A stretch of 64,000 bases of DNA, from positions 57,992,955-58,056,954 of the forward strand of contig CM063114.1 in assembly GCA_031841125.1 (NCBI GenBank), given 5' to 3'. Under the pieces are notes generated by a model that was not told the origin of the DNA, did no database searches, and saw only the letters and a list, made by a program, of their open reading frames with translations. The translations under genes were made by a program, and so were the position numbers. Origin of the DNA: Acanthococcus lagerstroemiae (taxonomy: Eukaryota > Arthropoda > Insecta > Hemiptera > Eriococcidae). Positions 31,110 through 41,559 of the stretch are shown here, in pieces (the first letter of the stretch is position 1; the number at the start of each line of letters is the position of its first letter).

Positions 31110-31833
31110 ACTGTTGAAAATTGAAATAAATAAAGGAACCAAACTTTCGATAATCCAAGTTTATGCTCCGACGCTAGACTCTTCAATGGTGGAAATCAAA
31201 AGTTTTACGACCAATTGAGCCGAATTTATGAAAATGAAAGAGAATACTTATACAAATACAATAATAATGGGGGACTTTAATGCCAAGATGGGTGAAAATA
31301 GGGGAAATAGAATAAATGTGATACGATCTGACACACCCAGGCTTGTTGCAAAAAAATCGATTTGAGATAATGCGCTCATTGGGTGCACCACATTCCCCTG
31401 AGCATTTAAAAACAAAATTACTGAGATTCGATAAAAATTCGTGGAGTTACAGCACTTCAAACACGGAAAAACCTACAGACCTAAATGGTGAGAAAAACAA
31501 GTTAATTTATCGTACTGTAAAATTTTGTTTTTCGCAACAAGCCTGGGTTTGTCAGATCGCATCACAAATGTTGGTAAATATACTAAAGAAGAAACAAATG
31601 AAAATGTGGAAAGGATGTTGGTGTTATCTGATAAATATAATTTTAAAATAGCTGGATCGTTTTTCAAAAAGAGTGGTAACAAGAAATGGGCGTGGAAGTT
31701 ACCTGATGGGAAGTCAAAAAATGAAATAGATTATATTTTGATTAATGAAATGAAAATGTAATGGACGTGGGTGTTATTTCAAATTTATATTTCAGTTCAG
31801 ATCACAGGATGGGGAGGTGCAAATTAAAATTTC
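31110..31833 (+). pseudogene. R4 endonuclease (APE-like) fragment
   Basis: Reading across the MITE gives KGTKLSIIQVYAPTLDSS, then IIMGDFNAKMGENRGNRIN with GDFNAKMG at 31270-31293, VGKYTKEE right after the MITE, NEIDYILINE near 31720-31750, and SSDHRMGR near 31797-31820 (residues 12-19 of the 31761-32033 frame). QVYAPT, GDFNA and SDHR are hallmark blocks of the exonuclease/endonuclease/phosphatase fold used by RTE LINEs to nick target DNA. One shift near 31757 separates the last block. It cannot make a working enzyme as it stands. Confidence 0.7.
31318..31565. mobile_element. MITE, 248 bp, with 4-bp target duplication AAAT
   Basis: The ends GTGATACGATCTGACACACC and, in reverse complement, GTGATGCGATCTGACAAACC are followed on both sides by CAGGCTTGTTGC, giving arms of over 30 bp. 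AAAT flanks it at 31314-31317 and 31566-31569. Omitting the element plus one AAAT joins the endonuclease frame exactly (NRIN to VGKYTKEE), so the boundaries are secure. The superfamily is uncertain because 4-bp duplications other than TTAA are less common. Confidence 0.85.
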
Positions 31834-32339
31834 CAAATAAAACGAACATTTCAGTACATCAAAGTAAAAATGAAAATAAGAGGTACATTATCCCTATTTA
31901 TAAAATACGACAAGCTTTGAACATCTTACAGGAAGAACTGGAAACAGTAGTTACCATTGGGAGGATGCAAGGAAAATACGATAAAATTGAGACACGCATT
32001 AAAGAAACGATGTTGGAAAAGGGGAGAGTCTAAAGATCGAGACAAAAACAGATGACAAACTGGGTATGCAAACTAAAAACCTTATAAAAAAAAGAATGAG
32101 ACGCAAGAAAATGAAATTAAAAAATCGAGTAGAAAGTATTGAACTCGCAGAGATCAACATGCTAGTCAAAATGAAAACCTAAAGAAGATATTAGTAAATA
32201 CGAAACTGAAATGATAAAAAATATACTAGAGGAAACATGGTCAATAAAAAAAGCAAAAAAAAAGCAATTTCAAAGGGTACTTATCAATCAGGGTTAATAA
32301 TGGTTTCACATTTAAAGAGCAACGGAATTTTATGAAAAG

Positions 32340-33530
32340 GTGTGTAGGGTACAAGAGGAAGCAACAACTGGGCAAGGCATGGAGAAATGGGAATTAAATT
32401 TGAGAAATCAGGATGAAGTAGAACCAGTTCTGGAAGATGAGGTTACAAAAGCTTTAAGGGAACTCAAGTTGAATAAAGCACTAGGCCCAAATAAAATTGA
32501 TAATGGTATTTTGAAGTTATTTTCGGAAAAAATCTACCAACCTTTGACTGATGTATTTCACGAAATTCTAAATACTAGAAAAATCCCTAAACAATGGCTA
32601 ATAGCTGAAATAATCTTATTATTCAAAAAATATGATAGATCAGAAATAAATAATTATCGCCCTACCAGCCTCTCCTCCAATATTTTTTGTAAATTACTTA
32701 TAAATTTTGAAAACTAGAATATGTAAAATTTTGGATTCAGAGCAAACAATAGAACAAGCAGGTTTCCGAAAAAATTTCAGCACCATTGATCACATCCATA
32801 CACTAAGGCAAATAATGGAAAAATCAATCGAATACAACATAGACGTTCACTTTCTATTCATTGATTCAATAAGGCATTCGATTCAGTACACCATGATAAA
32901 ACATGGCATGCACTGGCTATACAAGGGGTACATCAGAAAATAATACAAGTTTTGGCCACTCTGTATAAAAATCTGAAAGCATTCATAAAACTTGATAAAA
33001 AGGGGAAACTTCTAAATTCACAGAGGAGTTAAACAAGGGGACTCCATTTATTTTCAATAGTATTCTAGAGCAAATATTTCGCAAATTGAACTGGGAAGGG
33101 AGGGAAATCAAAATAAATGGAAAATGGTGCAACAATCTCAAATTTGCTGATGATATAGTCCTGATAGGTAAAACTAATGAAGAGCTGGTGGGGATGGAAA
33201 GGGGATTGAAACGCGACCAAAAATCAGGACTGGAATTGAATGCCCAAAAAAACAAAAATATTATCAATAAATTTTGAAGGGGAGCTCATTGAAAACGTAA
33301 AAGACATTAAATATTTGGAACAAATACTATCATTTGAAAATAAAATAAAAAAGGAAATCGAAACAATGATCGCAAATGCATGGACAGCTTTTTGGGCGCA
33401 AAAAATAATATTAAAAGGCAAGTTCAATATCAAAACAAAAACCAAATTACAAGAGTGTATACGGCCCATTTTAACGTATGGGAGCCCAAATATGGATGTT
33501 GACAAGAAAACAAATACAAAAATTTAGGAT
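32340..33530 (+). pseudogene. R4 reverse transcriptase, broken in four frames
   Basis: The blocks in order are: LRELKLNKALGPNKIDNGIL; IAEIILLFKKYD and NNYRPTSLSSNIF (32340-32717); EQAGFRKNFSTIDHIHTLRQ and VHFLFIDS (32707-32943); a shifted RQG region; then NNLKFADDIVLIGK with FADD at 33143-33154 (33086-33277); then DIKYLEQILSFENK, WTAFWAQKIILKGK and ILTYGSPN (33240-33527). Active-site aspartates of the FADD box are kept, while the region around GVRQGD is destroyed by a deletion near 33025-33045. Confidence 0.7.
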
Positions 33531-34247
33531 AGTTCAAAATTCAGTACCAAGAAGTATTATGGGTATCCGGCTGAGGAATAAAATTAATATAACAAAAATC
33601 AGTGAAAGAATGGGGATTATAGATATAGGATGTAACTTATAACATCAAAAAATTGATATTCAAATTTGTAGGACATGTGGCCAGGGAGGTAGGGGAAAAT
33701 GGAGTCGAACAGCTACGGATTAGGTACAATATCACAAAAAAAGACGTAAGGATAGACCATCTATAAGATGGCTGAACAAAATTATGAAATTTGTGGGTCC
33801 TCACTGGGTAAGTACAGCGTAAAAGAGGGGAGGCATAGAAATGGATGACGGATGCCTATGCCCAAAGATGGGCGAATTAGTAGGGACGTACCTACCTAAT
33901 TCAAGGCTGTAATAAAATAAAATGATGTAGCCGTAAGCGTTTAAATTCAGATCTTTCAAAAATATCGAGCCCCCCTGAAAGTCCGGGCCTAGGGTATCCT
34001 CCTTCTTCCCCTCTCTCGACAGGGTTGAGTTTATATAGTCGTTTTGAGGAGAGATCAGCAGTTATTTCGGTTCGAGGTCTGATGGAAGTTCAGTCTCTAC
34101 GTGCGACTTCGTCTTACAATGTTAGTTTTAGATATCTAATCCGACAATATCTTGTTGAATATACTTTGATATTCATTTTAATTATTAGTTATTACTGTGA
34201 GCCTGAACATCATATTTTAGACGGGTGCAAAGCACATTACCTCAACA

Positions 34248-34429
34248 TTGGTAAAAATAAGTTGAGAGCGAAATCTGGTAGCGGAAGACTGTGTAAACAT
34301 GTTGCTCCAGAAAATGTAGCAAAATCAATCATAACAGATGCGATACGACAGCAGCAGGGCAGCAGCCTGCAGCCACGCAACACATGATTTTCTTTGCTAC
34401 GTTTTTCTTACTTTCTCTTTTTTTTTTTT
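34248..34429. mobile_element. Insert in the right foldback arm
   Basis: The left arm passes without a break from GTCAA (30227) to GTGTTAAGGTAATG (30233), while here about 180 bp intervene. Inside, GTAGCAAAATCAATC (about 34317) faces GATTTTCTTTGCTAC (34386-34400), and a CAG-rich patch lies between. The class is unknown. Confidence 0.5.
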
Positions 34430-34462
34430 TTGACTTAATGCGTTTTGGAAAAGCTGCCTTCA

Positions 34463-36081
34463 TTTCTGTTCCGGAAGATTTGGAAAAAGATGAGAGAGGA
34501 GACTCAATTTTAAGAGGTAAATTTGACGAAGCATTGAGAGATTCAAAGTTCACAGGACTGTTTGCACTACTAGACGTTTTCGTCATCTTTTCAACTGACC
34601 TAGTCATTTTACGTTCCCCATCCTGTACACTGTATAGGATTTTATTTCTGAAGTGTGCCGGGCCATAAGTCCAATAACAGTTCAATAAATTTAATATAGG
34701 TGCAATGAAAATAGAAAATGAGGAATAATATTGATGTAGTGTTGTCGAAAACTCCACTTCGATCACTATGTGTCTTGCCAACTCAATTTTTGCGCATATA
34801 AAAAGCCTGAAAAGAGTCAGTCCAATATTTTAAATTTTCAAATTTGCTTAGACAACCTGTTTTCGAAAAATGGCGATTATCGTGAACCAGGCGCTTGGAT
34901 TCTTCGCAGTTACAATATTTGAGTCGATAAACGGTGACACGGTTGTCTTTGTGCGTGGTATTTGAGAATCCCTGGCCGTGCAAGCCGCGGCGTTGAAAAA
35001 TGTGTACCAGCAATAAAACCTGTTTACCATTCTATAAGGGTAGTAGGTACTTGAAACTGGATAAAACACCCTTTTACATGCACGTTTCAGTCAAGGTTAT
35101 TTCGGACACGGTTTAAAAAATAAACATATGCTCCGTGCATCCTGTACGTTTCGAGTTTTTCTCGAAATAAATGCGTTTAGTGTTTCACTCATTGCCTGCA
35201 GTCGAGAATTTATTGGCGGGTGGAAGAGTGAATAGGGTGGAAATGCCATTACAACCATGACCCTGCGCAACATATTTCGTTGAAAGGCACGTTTAAACGT
35301 TTTTATACGGCTATTGAAGTAATTTTCTGAAAACGCATATACCGGAATCGCATTCGGTATTATGGTGTCTTTTTCATCCAGTCAACCCATTCTGTGTGTA
35401 GTACGAAGGGTATTAAAGTAATTGTATGCAGGTAAAGAAATGTTATCACAGAATCGAAGTGAACGTCAAGTGACGAGCACGTTTCCTCTCAGGAATGTCT
35501 AGGCCATTTTAAGGGAGTATTTTATTCAACCACGAATGTACCGGCTTTACGAATGGGTCGTAGATGGCGATCTTATTATGCGAAGTTACGAGCTGGGCAA
35601 TTGTTGAAATTGAAACCGACTGTCGTGCGTATATACAGTGCGGGCTCATTTTCGCGAAAAAAGGTTTTGGTACGAATTTGGGGCTGCACGAAATACCGCT
35701 GTGTCATGGTAATGTCAAATGCTAAACTGTGCATCCGCGGCATGAAGGGTGAAATGCCCTGTTCTAGTTGATGGTTAGGCTATGGATAATGATGACGGAA
35801 GATGAAGACTGTGTGAAGGAAACCATGGTTCAGCGGTGAAGTCCGAACATGAGCAATTAGAAAGATTTGCGTCCCCCTATTGTTGTTTCAGAACAGTGGA
35901 AAGTCAGATGGTAATGATTGAGGGTGCGCCTGGCTAGTCCAGTAAAATTATCCAGAAAACCTATAAGCGTAATACGCATGCATCGCTACATGTGCTGCCT
36001 ACACCCAGCCAGAAATAACTGGCCACCAAACTGGGAAATCCTGAAAGATACCATTTTTTTTCCTTTCTCGAATCATCCTAT
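34463..36081. other. Unassigned, partly unique-looking region
   Basis: No repeat matches in the window. A 72-codon frame at 35553-35771, Arg-rich and with few AT-type codons, is not recognised and has no splice signals. Confidence 0.25.
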
Positions 36082-36231
36082 CAGTAACTTTGGCAAGGGG
36101 AGGTTGTGAGGGTCTAGACCCCTCCCTTTGCGACTTTGTCAAATCTAATCTAGCACCCGCATGAACATCTTTTCCCCCTTCATCGATATCAGACCCCCCC
36201 CCTCTCGAACACTAGGCTGACTACGCCACTG
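36082..36231. mobile_element. hAT-type MITE, CAGTGGCGTAG family (short form)
   Basis: The right end in reverse complement is CAGTGGCGTAGTCAG, and the eroded left end is CAGTAACTTTGGCAAGG. The flanks CATCCTAT (36074-36081) and CATCCTGT (36232-36239) match at 7 of 8. The interior resembles 7745-7885 (CTCGAACACTA near the right end). Confidence 0.7.
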
Positions 36232-36239
36232 CATCCTGT

Positions 36240-36780
36240 GATATAATGCGTATCCCTTTTAGCTTTGAGCAGCGAGAGTACTTATTCTAATAAGTTCTGG
36301 TCCTATTTCTTGAAACTCTGTTACATTTTTCCCAATTAAAACCACATCGTTCGCAAAACGTAGGCTGGTTAAATTTTGTCCATCAACTCTGACACCAAAT
36401 GCAGAATCTTCACAGTTTGTTTTCTTAAGGTTTTCCGCCAGGAGGATGTTGAACAGGCTAGGGTAAAGGAGGTCCCTACTTCACCCCTCTGTGTGTGCCG
36501 AGGGGTAAGCCTTCCTCGTCTAGTTTTAAATATGCCTCTATATGTATAAGGCCTGTAGGACTTCTATGATCTTCACTTCAACCCCCGGTACTAGTAGGGC
36601 TTCCCTAGGTGTGCATAATTTACATTATCGAAAACTTTGTGGAAGTCGGTGAATGACAAGTGTACTTTCATTTGATGCTCCCTCTTGACTTTTCGATTTC
36701 TCGATCAGCAGGTTCATCGCTAGAATATGTTCAGCTGTAGAGAAATTTTCCTGAACCCTGTCTGGTCGATTGTTTGGTCC
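36240..36780 (-). mobile_element. RTE-like LINE fragment R5
   Basis: The minus strand reads FSTAEHILAMNLLIEKS near 36690-36740, a KVIEVL-like block, an LFNILLAENLKK block near 36440 and SLRFANDVVLIGK at about 36338-36367. It covers only the middle of the RT. The FADD box is FAND (36346-36357), so a catalytic aspartate is replaced. It ends at the piggyBac-like element on one side and the MITE on the other. Confidence 0.6.
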
Positions 36781-38150
36781 TTAAATGCCACACATAGATT
36801 TTATTCCGATATTACCACACATGTGACAATTATCACAGTATTTAAAAATTCATGAATTTTATCATTAATCTATCAAATTTCATGGTGTTATATGTATTTC
36901 TTCATGCTAAATTCAAATTTGAAGTTAAAATTTGATTTTAATATGAAAAAATACACACAAATTTGAATTTTTTTCCCACCACTTCATGTTAATAGCTCAT
37001 AACCGATTTTTTTTTAATTTATAACATTACTTTTGTCCTACGAATGCACTGAATACGAATACATACGCTAGGCGCGAGTGCTAAATAATTGGGATATAAA
37101 CCTGCATTAGAGTGCGCTGCAAAATCACCTGTGCTGCCCCCCCTCCTCCCAATTTTGTTTATTTTAGTATAATTTTTACTTTGCCCATTCACATTTTTGG
37201 AATTATTTTCACTTGATCAAGAATTCTGTAATTGGAGATGAGAGACAATGCGTTATACGTACATTCGCCGATAATTATTTTTCGTTAGGAAGAAAAATAA
37301 CTGGTTAGAGTACAGTAAAAAGTATTTTGCTAAGGAACAAGAAAAACAACAAGCATGACAGTTAATTTCGCGGCTTTGGCCGAATTTATTTTTATTATCG
37401 TCCGTCACAAAAGGTCTCAACCTGGGCCTTCCTCTCGATAACCGTATTCCTCGGGTCCAGCCAACTCCAGATGATCCTGCTGATATCGATGATGACCTCA
37501 GCAGCATGGGAACGGCAAGCGACGATGAACCTGATTGTGTTATTCAAGACTGCAGTGCGAACCAGGCGACAAAGATTCAGACGAATCTTCAAGCGAACGC
37601 GAATGTCAGTCGGTATAATTTCTCGTATTTAGACCAGGGTCACAATTTATTCTTGAAGTAAAAAATTTTTTCAACAGATAACATGGTAACAGAGTAGCGA
37701 TTTGACGTGGAAAATAACCTACTGTGTTATGATAACCACAAGCCTGTTGAAAACATTTTTATTTCAAGAATAGTTACCCAGGAAATATTTTTTCACACTG
37801 AGTAATATCAAAAAAACCAACTCGAATGCATAAATTAAACCACCAATATGATAAGTTTTGGTCCAAATTGATTGAAAACAAAATTCAGTTCAACCTATTA
37901 ACCTGAGTGAAAATAGGTTGGTGTGACAATTGTCACATCAGTGGTATTGGCGATATTTATCCTAAAATTAATTTTTTTAAAAAATCATGCTCCTTTGACA
38001 GTTTGAGTAGGCAACCAATCCCACATGCGAGAATAAAGGTAAATCATGTGCGCACAGGTACTAGGAGTTATGCGTCTTCCCTCTGACTCGCGCCGCTGCT
38101 GCGAGTTTTATACCACTGTAACAATTATCACATGTATGGTATTGAAGGAG
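36776..38150. mobile_element. piggyBac-like element PB-A (about 1.37 kb)
   Basis: The left end CCTTAAATGCCACACATAG and the right end, in reverse complement CTCCTTCAATACCATACATG, continue on both sides into (TG)TGACAATTGTCACA-like palindromes near 36832 and 38118. A third palindrome lies at 37925. The second copy (61716-62664) has a TTAA flank at its right end, which points to the piggyBac superfamily. Here the TTAA sites have decayed. The inside carries an acidic frame. Confidence 0.55.
37411..37661 (+). pseudogene. Acidic frame inside PB-A, possible transposase N-terminus
   Basis: A plus-strand frame ending at TAA 37659-37661 includes NRIPRVQPTPDDPADIDDDL and SSMGTASDDEPD. Acidic N-terminal regions are common in piggyBac transposases, but no catalytic DDD motif can be shown here. 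In PB-B the same position has ATG at 62251 followed by MSQRHRIPRV in frame, giving a likely start. Here a one-base shift separates that start from the acidic part. The identification is an inference from element type. Confidence 0.3.
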
Positions 38151-38945
38151 TCAAATTGGCTGTTGAGACGGCTTTTTAGGACAGACATAAACATTTTACA
38201 GATACTCGATGTTTTAAACTAGTAGGTCTGTAATATTTCAGAAGTTTCATGTCCCCTTTTTTGCGGAGAATAATTATTTTAGATTTTTCCCACTGATAGA
38301 AAATAATTTCTTTTTCCGAAATCTTGAATATAATATCAATATTTGAAAAGTACTCATGCATCTTACAGATTGACTCCTCTAGTGAAACAGAGCTAAGGGA
38401 AAAAGCCAAAATTTTACTGCAGTTTGTCCCAAATAATTGAGAGCCATTAATATGTGAAGACTCATTGAAAGGGCGGTGATGGAAAGTGCTAACTCACAAT
38501 TCTGTAATCTGAGAAACCCTCGTTTCAAGTTTCGTAAACAAGTTTTCGATAGAAAGTGTTCCCAGCTACTTCTTGACAATTTTATCCCTGAAAAATACAT
38601 CTTTCAGCTCCCAGATCCTGTGTCCACTTTGTTCTAGAACTCTCCTATTCTACTTTTATAATCAGTTCAAAGTGGAAATGACTTAGCACGTTTTCTTTCC
38701 CGGTGTTTTTTCTCTCAATAGACTGTTATGAAGCTGGAAAACCCAATAATTAAATATGATAGAGCAGTACTTTATTAAATATTTTAAGATATAAGTCGTG
38801 AAAGAGTAAAAAATTTCTACCCTTGATTTGTTGACAAAATAATATGAACCTTACACTTTGTGCCAACGATTGTAAAAAGCCGACAAAGGCGGCAATAGCT
38901 CGGATAAGAAGGAAAGTACTGTAAACACATAGATCCCACAGATCG
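38151..38945. other. Unassigned region
   Basis: Nothing recognised; short frames on the minus strand lack motifs. Confidence 0.25.
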
Positions 38946-39127
38946 TATTCGGACTTAAACCTAAGTTGCATGTGTTGGCAGCACTGTCAGTGTTTTCATT
39001 GTATTCTTATCAATTTTAGGTGATCTTCGACGCATTTCGATCACCCCCAAACTGATAACAGTACCCCGCCTGCCTACAAAACGTTTGCCGATGGTAGCGC
39101 TACCTAGGTGAGGTTTAAGTCCGAATA
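38946..39127. mobile_element. Foldback element with 17-bp ends, 182 bp
   Basis: TATTCGGACTTAAACCT at 38946 and AGGTTTAAGTCCGAATA ending at 39127 are perfect inverted repeats. The interior has G+C-rich parts, including CTACCTAGGTGAG near the right end. No target duplication was seen. Confidence 0.55.
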
Positions 39128-39589
39128 GAAAGGTCTTCAAGGGTGAGCTCGACAACTTTGTGGCGCTCTCTACGGGCGCGGAATGCACCTAACGTTCTGA
39201 AATTTCAACCCTTGATAGTTCAGACCGTAAGAACAATCTCTGACCAAGGTCTCACACACGGTTAGCACGTTTCCATCACCGCCCTTCCAATTGCTTTATT
39301 TCAAGATGCATTGCCAAAGAATTGCAGCTTCGCCCCTCAAGGCAGTAGCGCGAGCACCCGTGATCAAGTACAACAATTGCTGCACCAATTGGCAAAGGGG
39401 TTCCTGAAAACTTAGGGGTCCTCTCAAATGGAGAGGAAGACGAAAATGAAAGATAAATTTGAAAATCAGTTAACCAAAAATTAGAAGAGAAGGAATATTA
39501 CTAACATATGTGATAAGAGTACATTTTAATTAATACGTATTTGTATGTGTGAGACCCCTAACAAATATTATTTTAAATTCTAATTTTGA

Positions 39590-39740
39590 ACTCTCAGATC
39601 ACAAGCCCATCTTAAGAACGCTGAGTCGGATCAAAATTTTCTTTATATTTTGCGAGGTAGCTTATACAAAAGCCATTATAGCTTTTATGAAAAACGGGTG
39701 GAGAGGTGTGGTTCCCTCTCCAAGCCGACAATTTTTGGTC
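39590..39740. repeat. Dispersed repeat, copy 1 (AACGCTGAGTCGGATC)
   Basis: AACGCTGAGTCGGATC at about 39618 and CCAAGCCGACAATTTTT at about 39721 match 42850-42957 in order and spacing. Together they look like the ends of a small element (GTCGG and CCGAC). Confidence 0.5.
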
Positions 39741-40055
39741 CATATTGGTTTTTTTTTTTTTTTTTTCTCTTGTCTTGAAAACTCGAGAATATGTAAAGCG
39801 CATCAAGTAGATGAAAACGACTTCAAGCAATGAGAGGATTTTTCCATTTTTCCATTTTAGGTGTCTTAACGAAATGAAAATGTTAGGCAAAATTAGAAAA
39901 TGGATTCATGTTTTTGGAATGACTGATCACCAGTCGCAAGGAAACCTTGAAGGACAAATTATTATTATTTGAAAATCACTTAGAGAGAGAACCCGTTTCC
40001 GCTTGAGGTATTTTAGAATTTTTCCATGTCAGCCTCACCCACCCATAGATGCATT

Positions 40056-40358
40056 CAGTGGTGGCAACATAGATTTTCTTCGTGTGTTGTCCTACTTTTT
40101 TAATTAGGAGGAGCGGGGTGGGGGGGTTGCTACATTTTCTGGTCAATTTATGCGAGAAAGAAAAATATAAATTTTTTGAACGATTTATAAAGAAAAAAAC
40201 GACCAAAAACGAAAGTAACTTTGTCTATTTGAAAACAAATACTTAAAAAAATTTCGACTAACCCAAATATTCAAATAAACTTGGATTTTTGACGTATTTT
40301 TCGAATTTTTTTCGTGTGTTGCCCAAATCTTAGGGCAGTACCGCAGTTGCCACCACTG
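40056..40358. mobile_element. hAT-type MITE, CAGTGGTGGCAAC ends, 303 bp
   Basis: Both ends read CAGTGGTGGCAAC, followed on each side by TTCGTGTGTTG(T/C)CC-type sequence. The flanks GATGCATT (40048-40055) and GGTGCATT (40359-40366) match at 7 of 8. It is distinct from the CAGTGGCGTAGCC family. Confidence 0.8.
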
Positions 40359-40459
40359 GGTGCATTATTGTTGAAATTAAGTCAATTCAAATTCAGAATT
40401 TAAACTTCTTCCGATCAGTGCCGGATTTAACCCTGTCATGCCACACACATTTTCTTACG

Positions 40460-41067
40460 TAAATGCCACTGTTAGTGAAATTCACTAAAATGGAATTTGT
40501 AAGTATGGAGTGGACAGTATGTTTTATGTTAAACAAATTCTCTCCAAATCGTTAACAAGTCATACTTGGTGTCTTTTCACTCTCTTTAGAATATATCATG
40601 TTCGTTGTTATTTCTGTAACAATTGTTATAGATGTGCAACCGGCCGATAAAAATGCTGAATTACGATTTTTCTTTTAAGTCTTAATTAATATTTAAAAAG
40701 AAAAAATTGGAACCCCTGAATTCCAATATTTTGCTAATTTTGATAGAAACTATAATATTGTGCGAGACTGCTGGTCAAAGTAAACCTCTGTGCAACATAA
40801 AAAGTCATGCGAAATTGAATCACCAGTTTTTGACTATTATGCCCAAAATGCTCAGAAACTCAATATTTCAGAGGCACGTAAAAAAAATTGATGTTTTTTG
40901 AGGACCTCTCAATTGGGTATATCTGCTCAATGTATGGCTGTTCGAAAGCGTATCAGTGGCGTGTGTTTTGCGCCCCAACGTTCAGTGAGATACTGCTGCA
41001 CACCCATACTGTGCCGGTAAGGTTGCCTATCACGACTTTAGTGAATTTCACTAAGAGTGGCATTTAA
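40460..41067. mobile_element. Element with AAATGCCACT ends and a subterminal palindrome
   Basis: The left end TAAATGCCACTGTTAGTGAA then ATTCACTAAA is mirrored by the right end at 41037-41067 (TTTAGTGAATTTCACTAAGA then GTGGCATTTAA). The palindrome TTAGTGAAATTCACTAA occurs just inside each end. TTAA is at the right edge (41064-41067) and CGTAAA at the left, compatible with a decayed TTAA target. The layout resembles PB-A. Confidence 0.55.
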
Positions 41068-41308
41068 GGGTCGACTAAAGTGCACTGCATAAAAAAGCAT
41101 TTGAAAATGTTCAAAAAGTTTTTCTCTTCCACCCCTCTTACTTCCATTCTTACCTAGTTTGTCAGACGCCCGTCCGACTTGGCATCTTAACCTTTTCGGG
41201 TCCGGAACAGGGATATTTTTTGGAACCAAATCTGTGGTGAAGCTTGCTCAGTAGACCCCCAAGAACACAATACTCATGAGAATGGATGTTTTGAACCCGT
41301 AATCCCCT

Positions 41309-41517
41309 CCCCCCCCCTAGTCCTAGTGGATGGGACAATATGTGCCAGTAGGATTATTCGATGGAGTATACTACCCCACTGGTACTGGAAAACACGAACC
41401 CACAAATACAGCGGCTGATAGCCACTCTACGACGCACTCTAGCGGAAAAGTCAGGCCGGGATGTTGTTCAGCAGCTTAAATCTCCCAATGGGACAGTGTA
41501 AACAGATTTAGCCTATA
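41309..41517 (+). repeat. Dispersed repeat D2, copy 1
   Basis: It shares TAGTGGATGGGACAATATGT, CAGTAGGATTATTCGATGGA, CCACTGGTACTG, CTGATAGCCACTCTAC and CTCTAGCGGAAAAGT with 42965-43172 in the same order and orientation. No coding potential. Confidence 0.75.
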
Positions 41518-41559
41518 TTTAATCTACTTACAATTGTATTATTCACTACAATGAACCGA

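Larger units (their letters stand above)
31020..33925 (+). mobile_element. RTE-like non-LTR retrotransposon R4 (near full-length)
   Basis: The most complete LINE here: an endonuclease domain from about 31020 to 31830, a linker, a reverse transcriptase from about 32420 to 33530, and the C-terminal end near 33880 followed by a GTAATAAAATAAAATG tail. The very 5' end of the endonuclease appears cut. Frame breaks occur near 31075, 31750, 32035, 32700, 32870, 33020 and 33250. It is interrupted by a 248-bp MITE at 31318-31565. Confidence 0.75.
30785..34027. mobile_element. hAT-like element hosting LINE R4
   Basis: The left end CAGCCCCGTAGAGAGAAAAA and the right end, in reverse complement CAACCCTGTCGAGAGAGGGG, are similar. 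The flanks AGTTTTATA (30776-30784) and AGTTTATA (34028-34035) differ by one T. Apart from the LINE only about 330 bp remain, so it was a small non-autonomous element. Confidence 0.5.
30192..34462. mobile_element. Foldback element split by nested insertions
   Basis: The left arm (30192-30369 plus 30636-30662) is the reverse complement of the right arm (34100-34247 plus 34430-34462). Shared blocks include TTCCAAAACGCATTAAGTCA, GTCTAAAATATGATGTTC, GGCTCACAGTAATAACTA, CAAGATATTGTCGGATTAG and AAGACGAAGTCGCACG. Identity is high apart from insertions in each arm. Removing inner elements leaves a foldback of roughly 570 bp. The outer flanks show no certain target duplication. Confidence 0.7.

Noticed and set aside
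34329..34781. 150-codon minus-strand frame with a Lys/Arg run
   Set aside because: It crosses the right foldback arm and its insert, so it is a composite of unrelated DNA.
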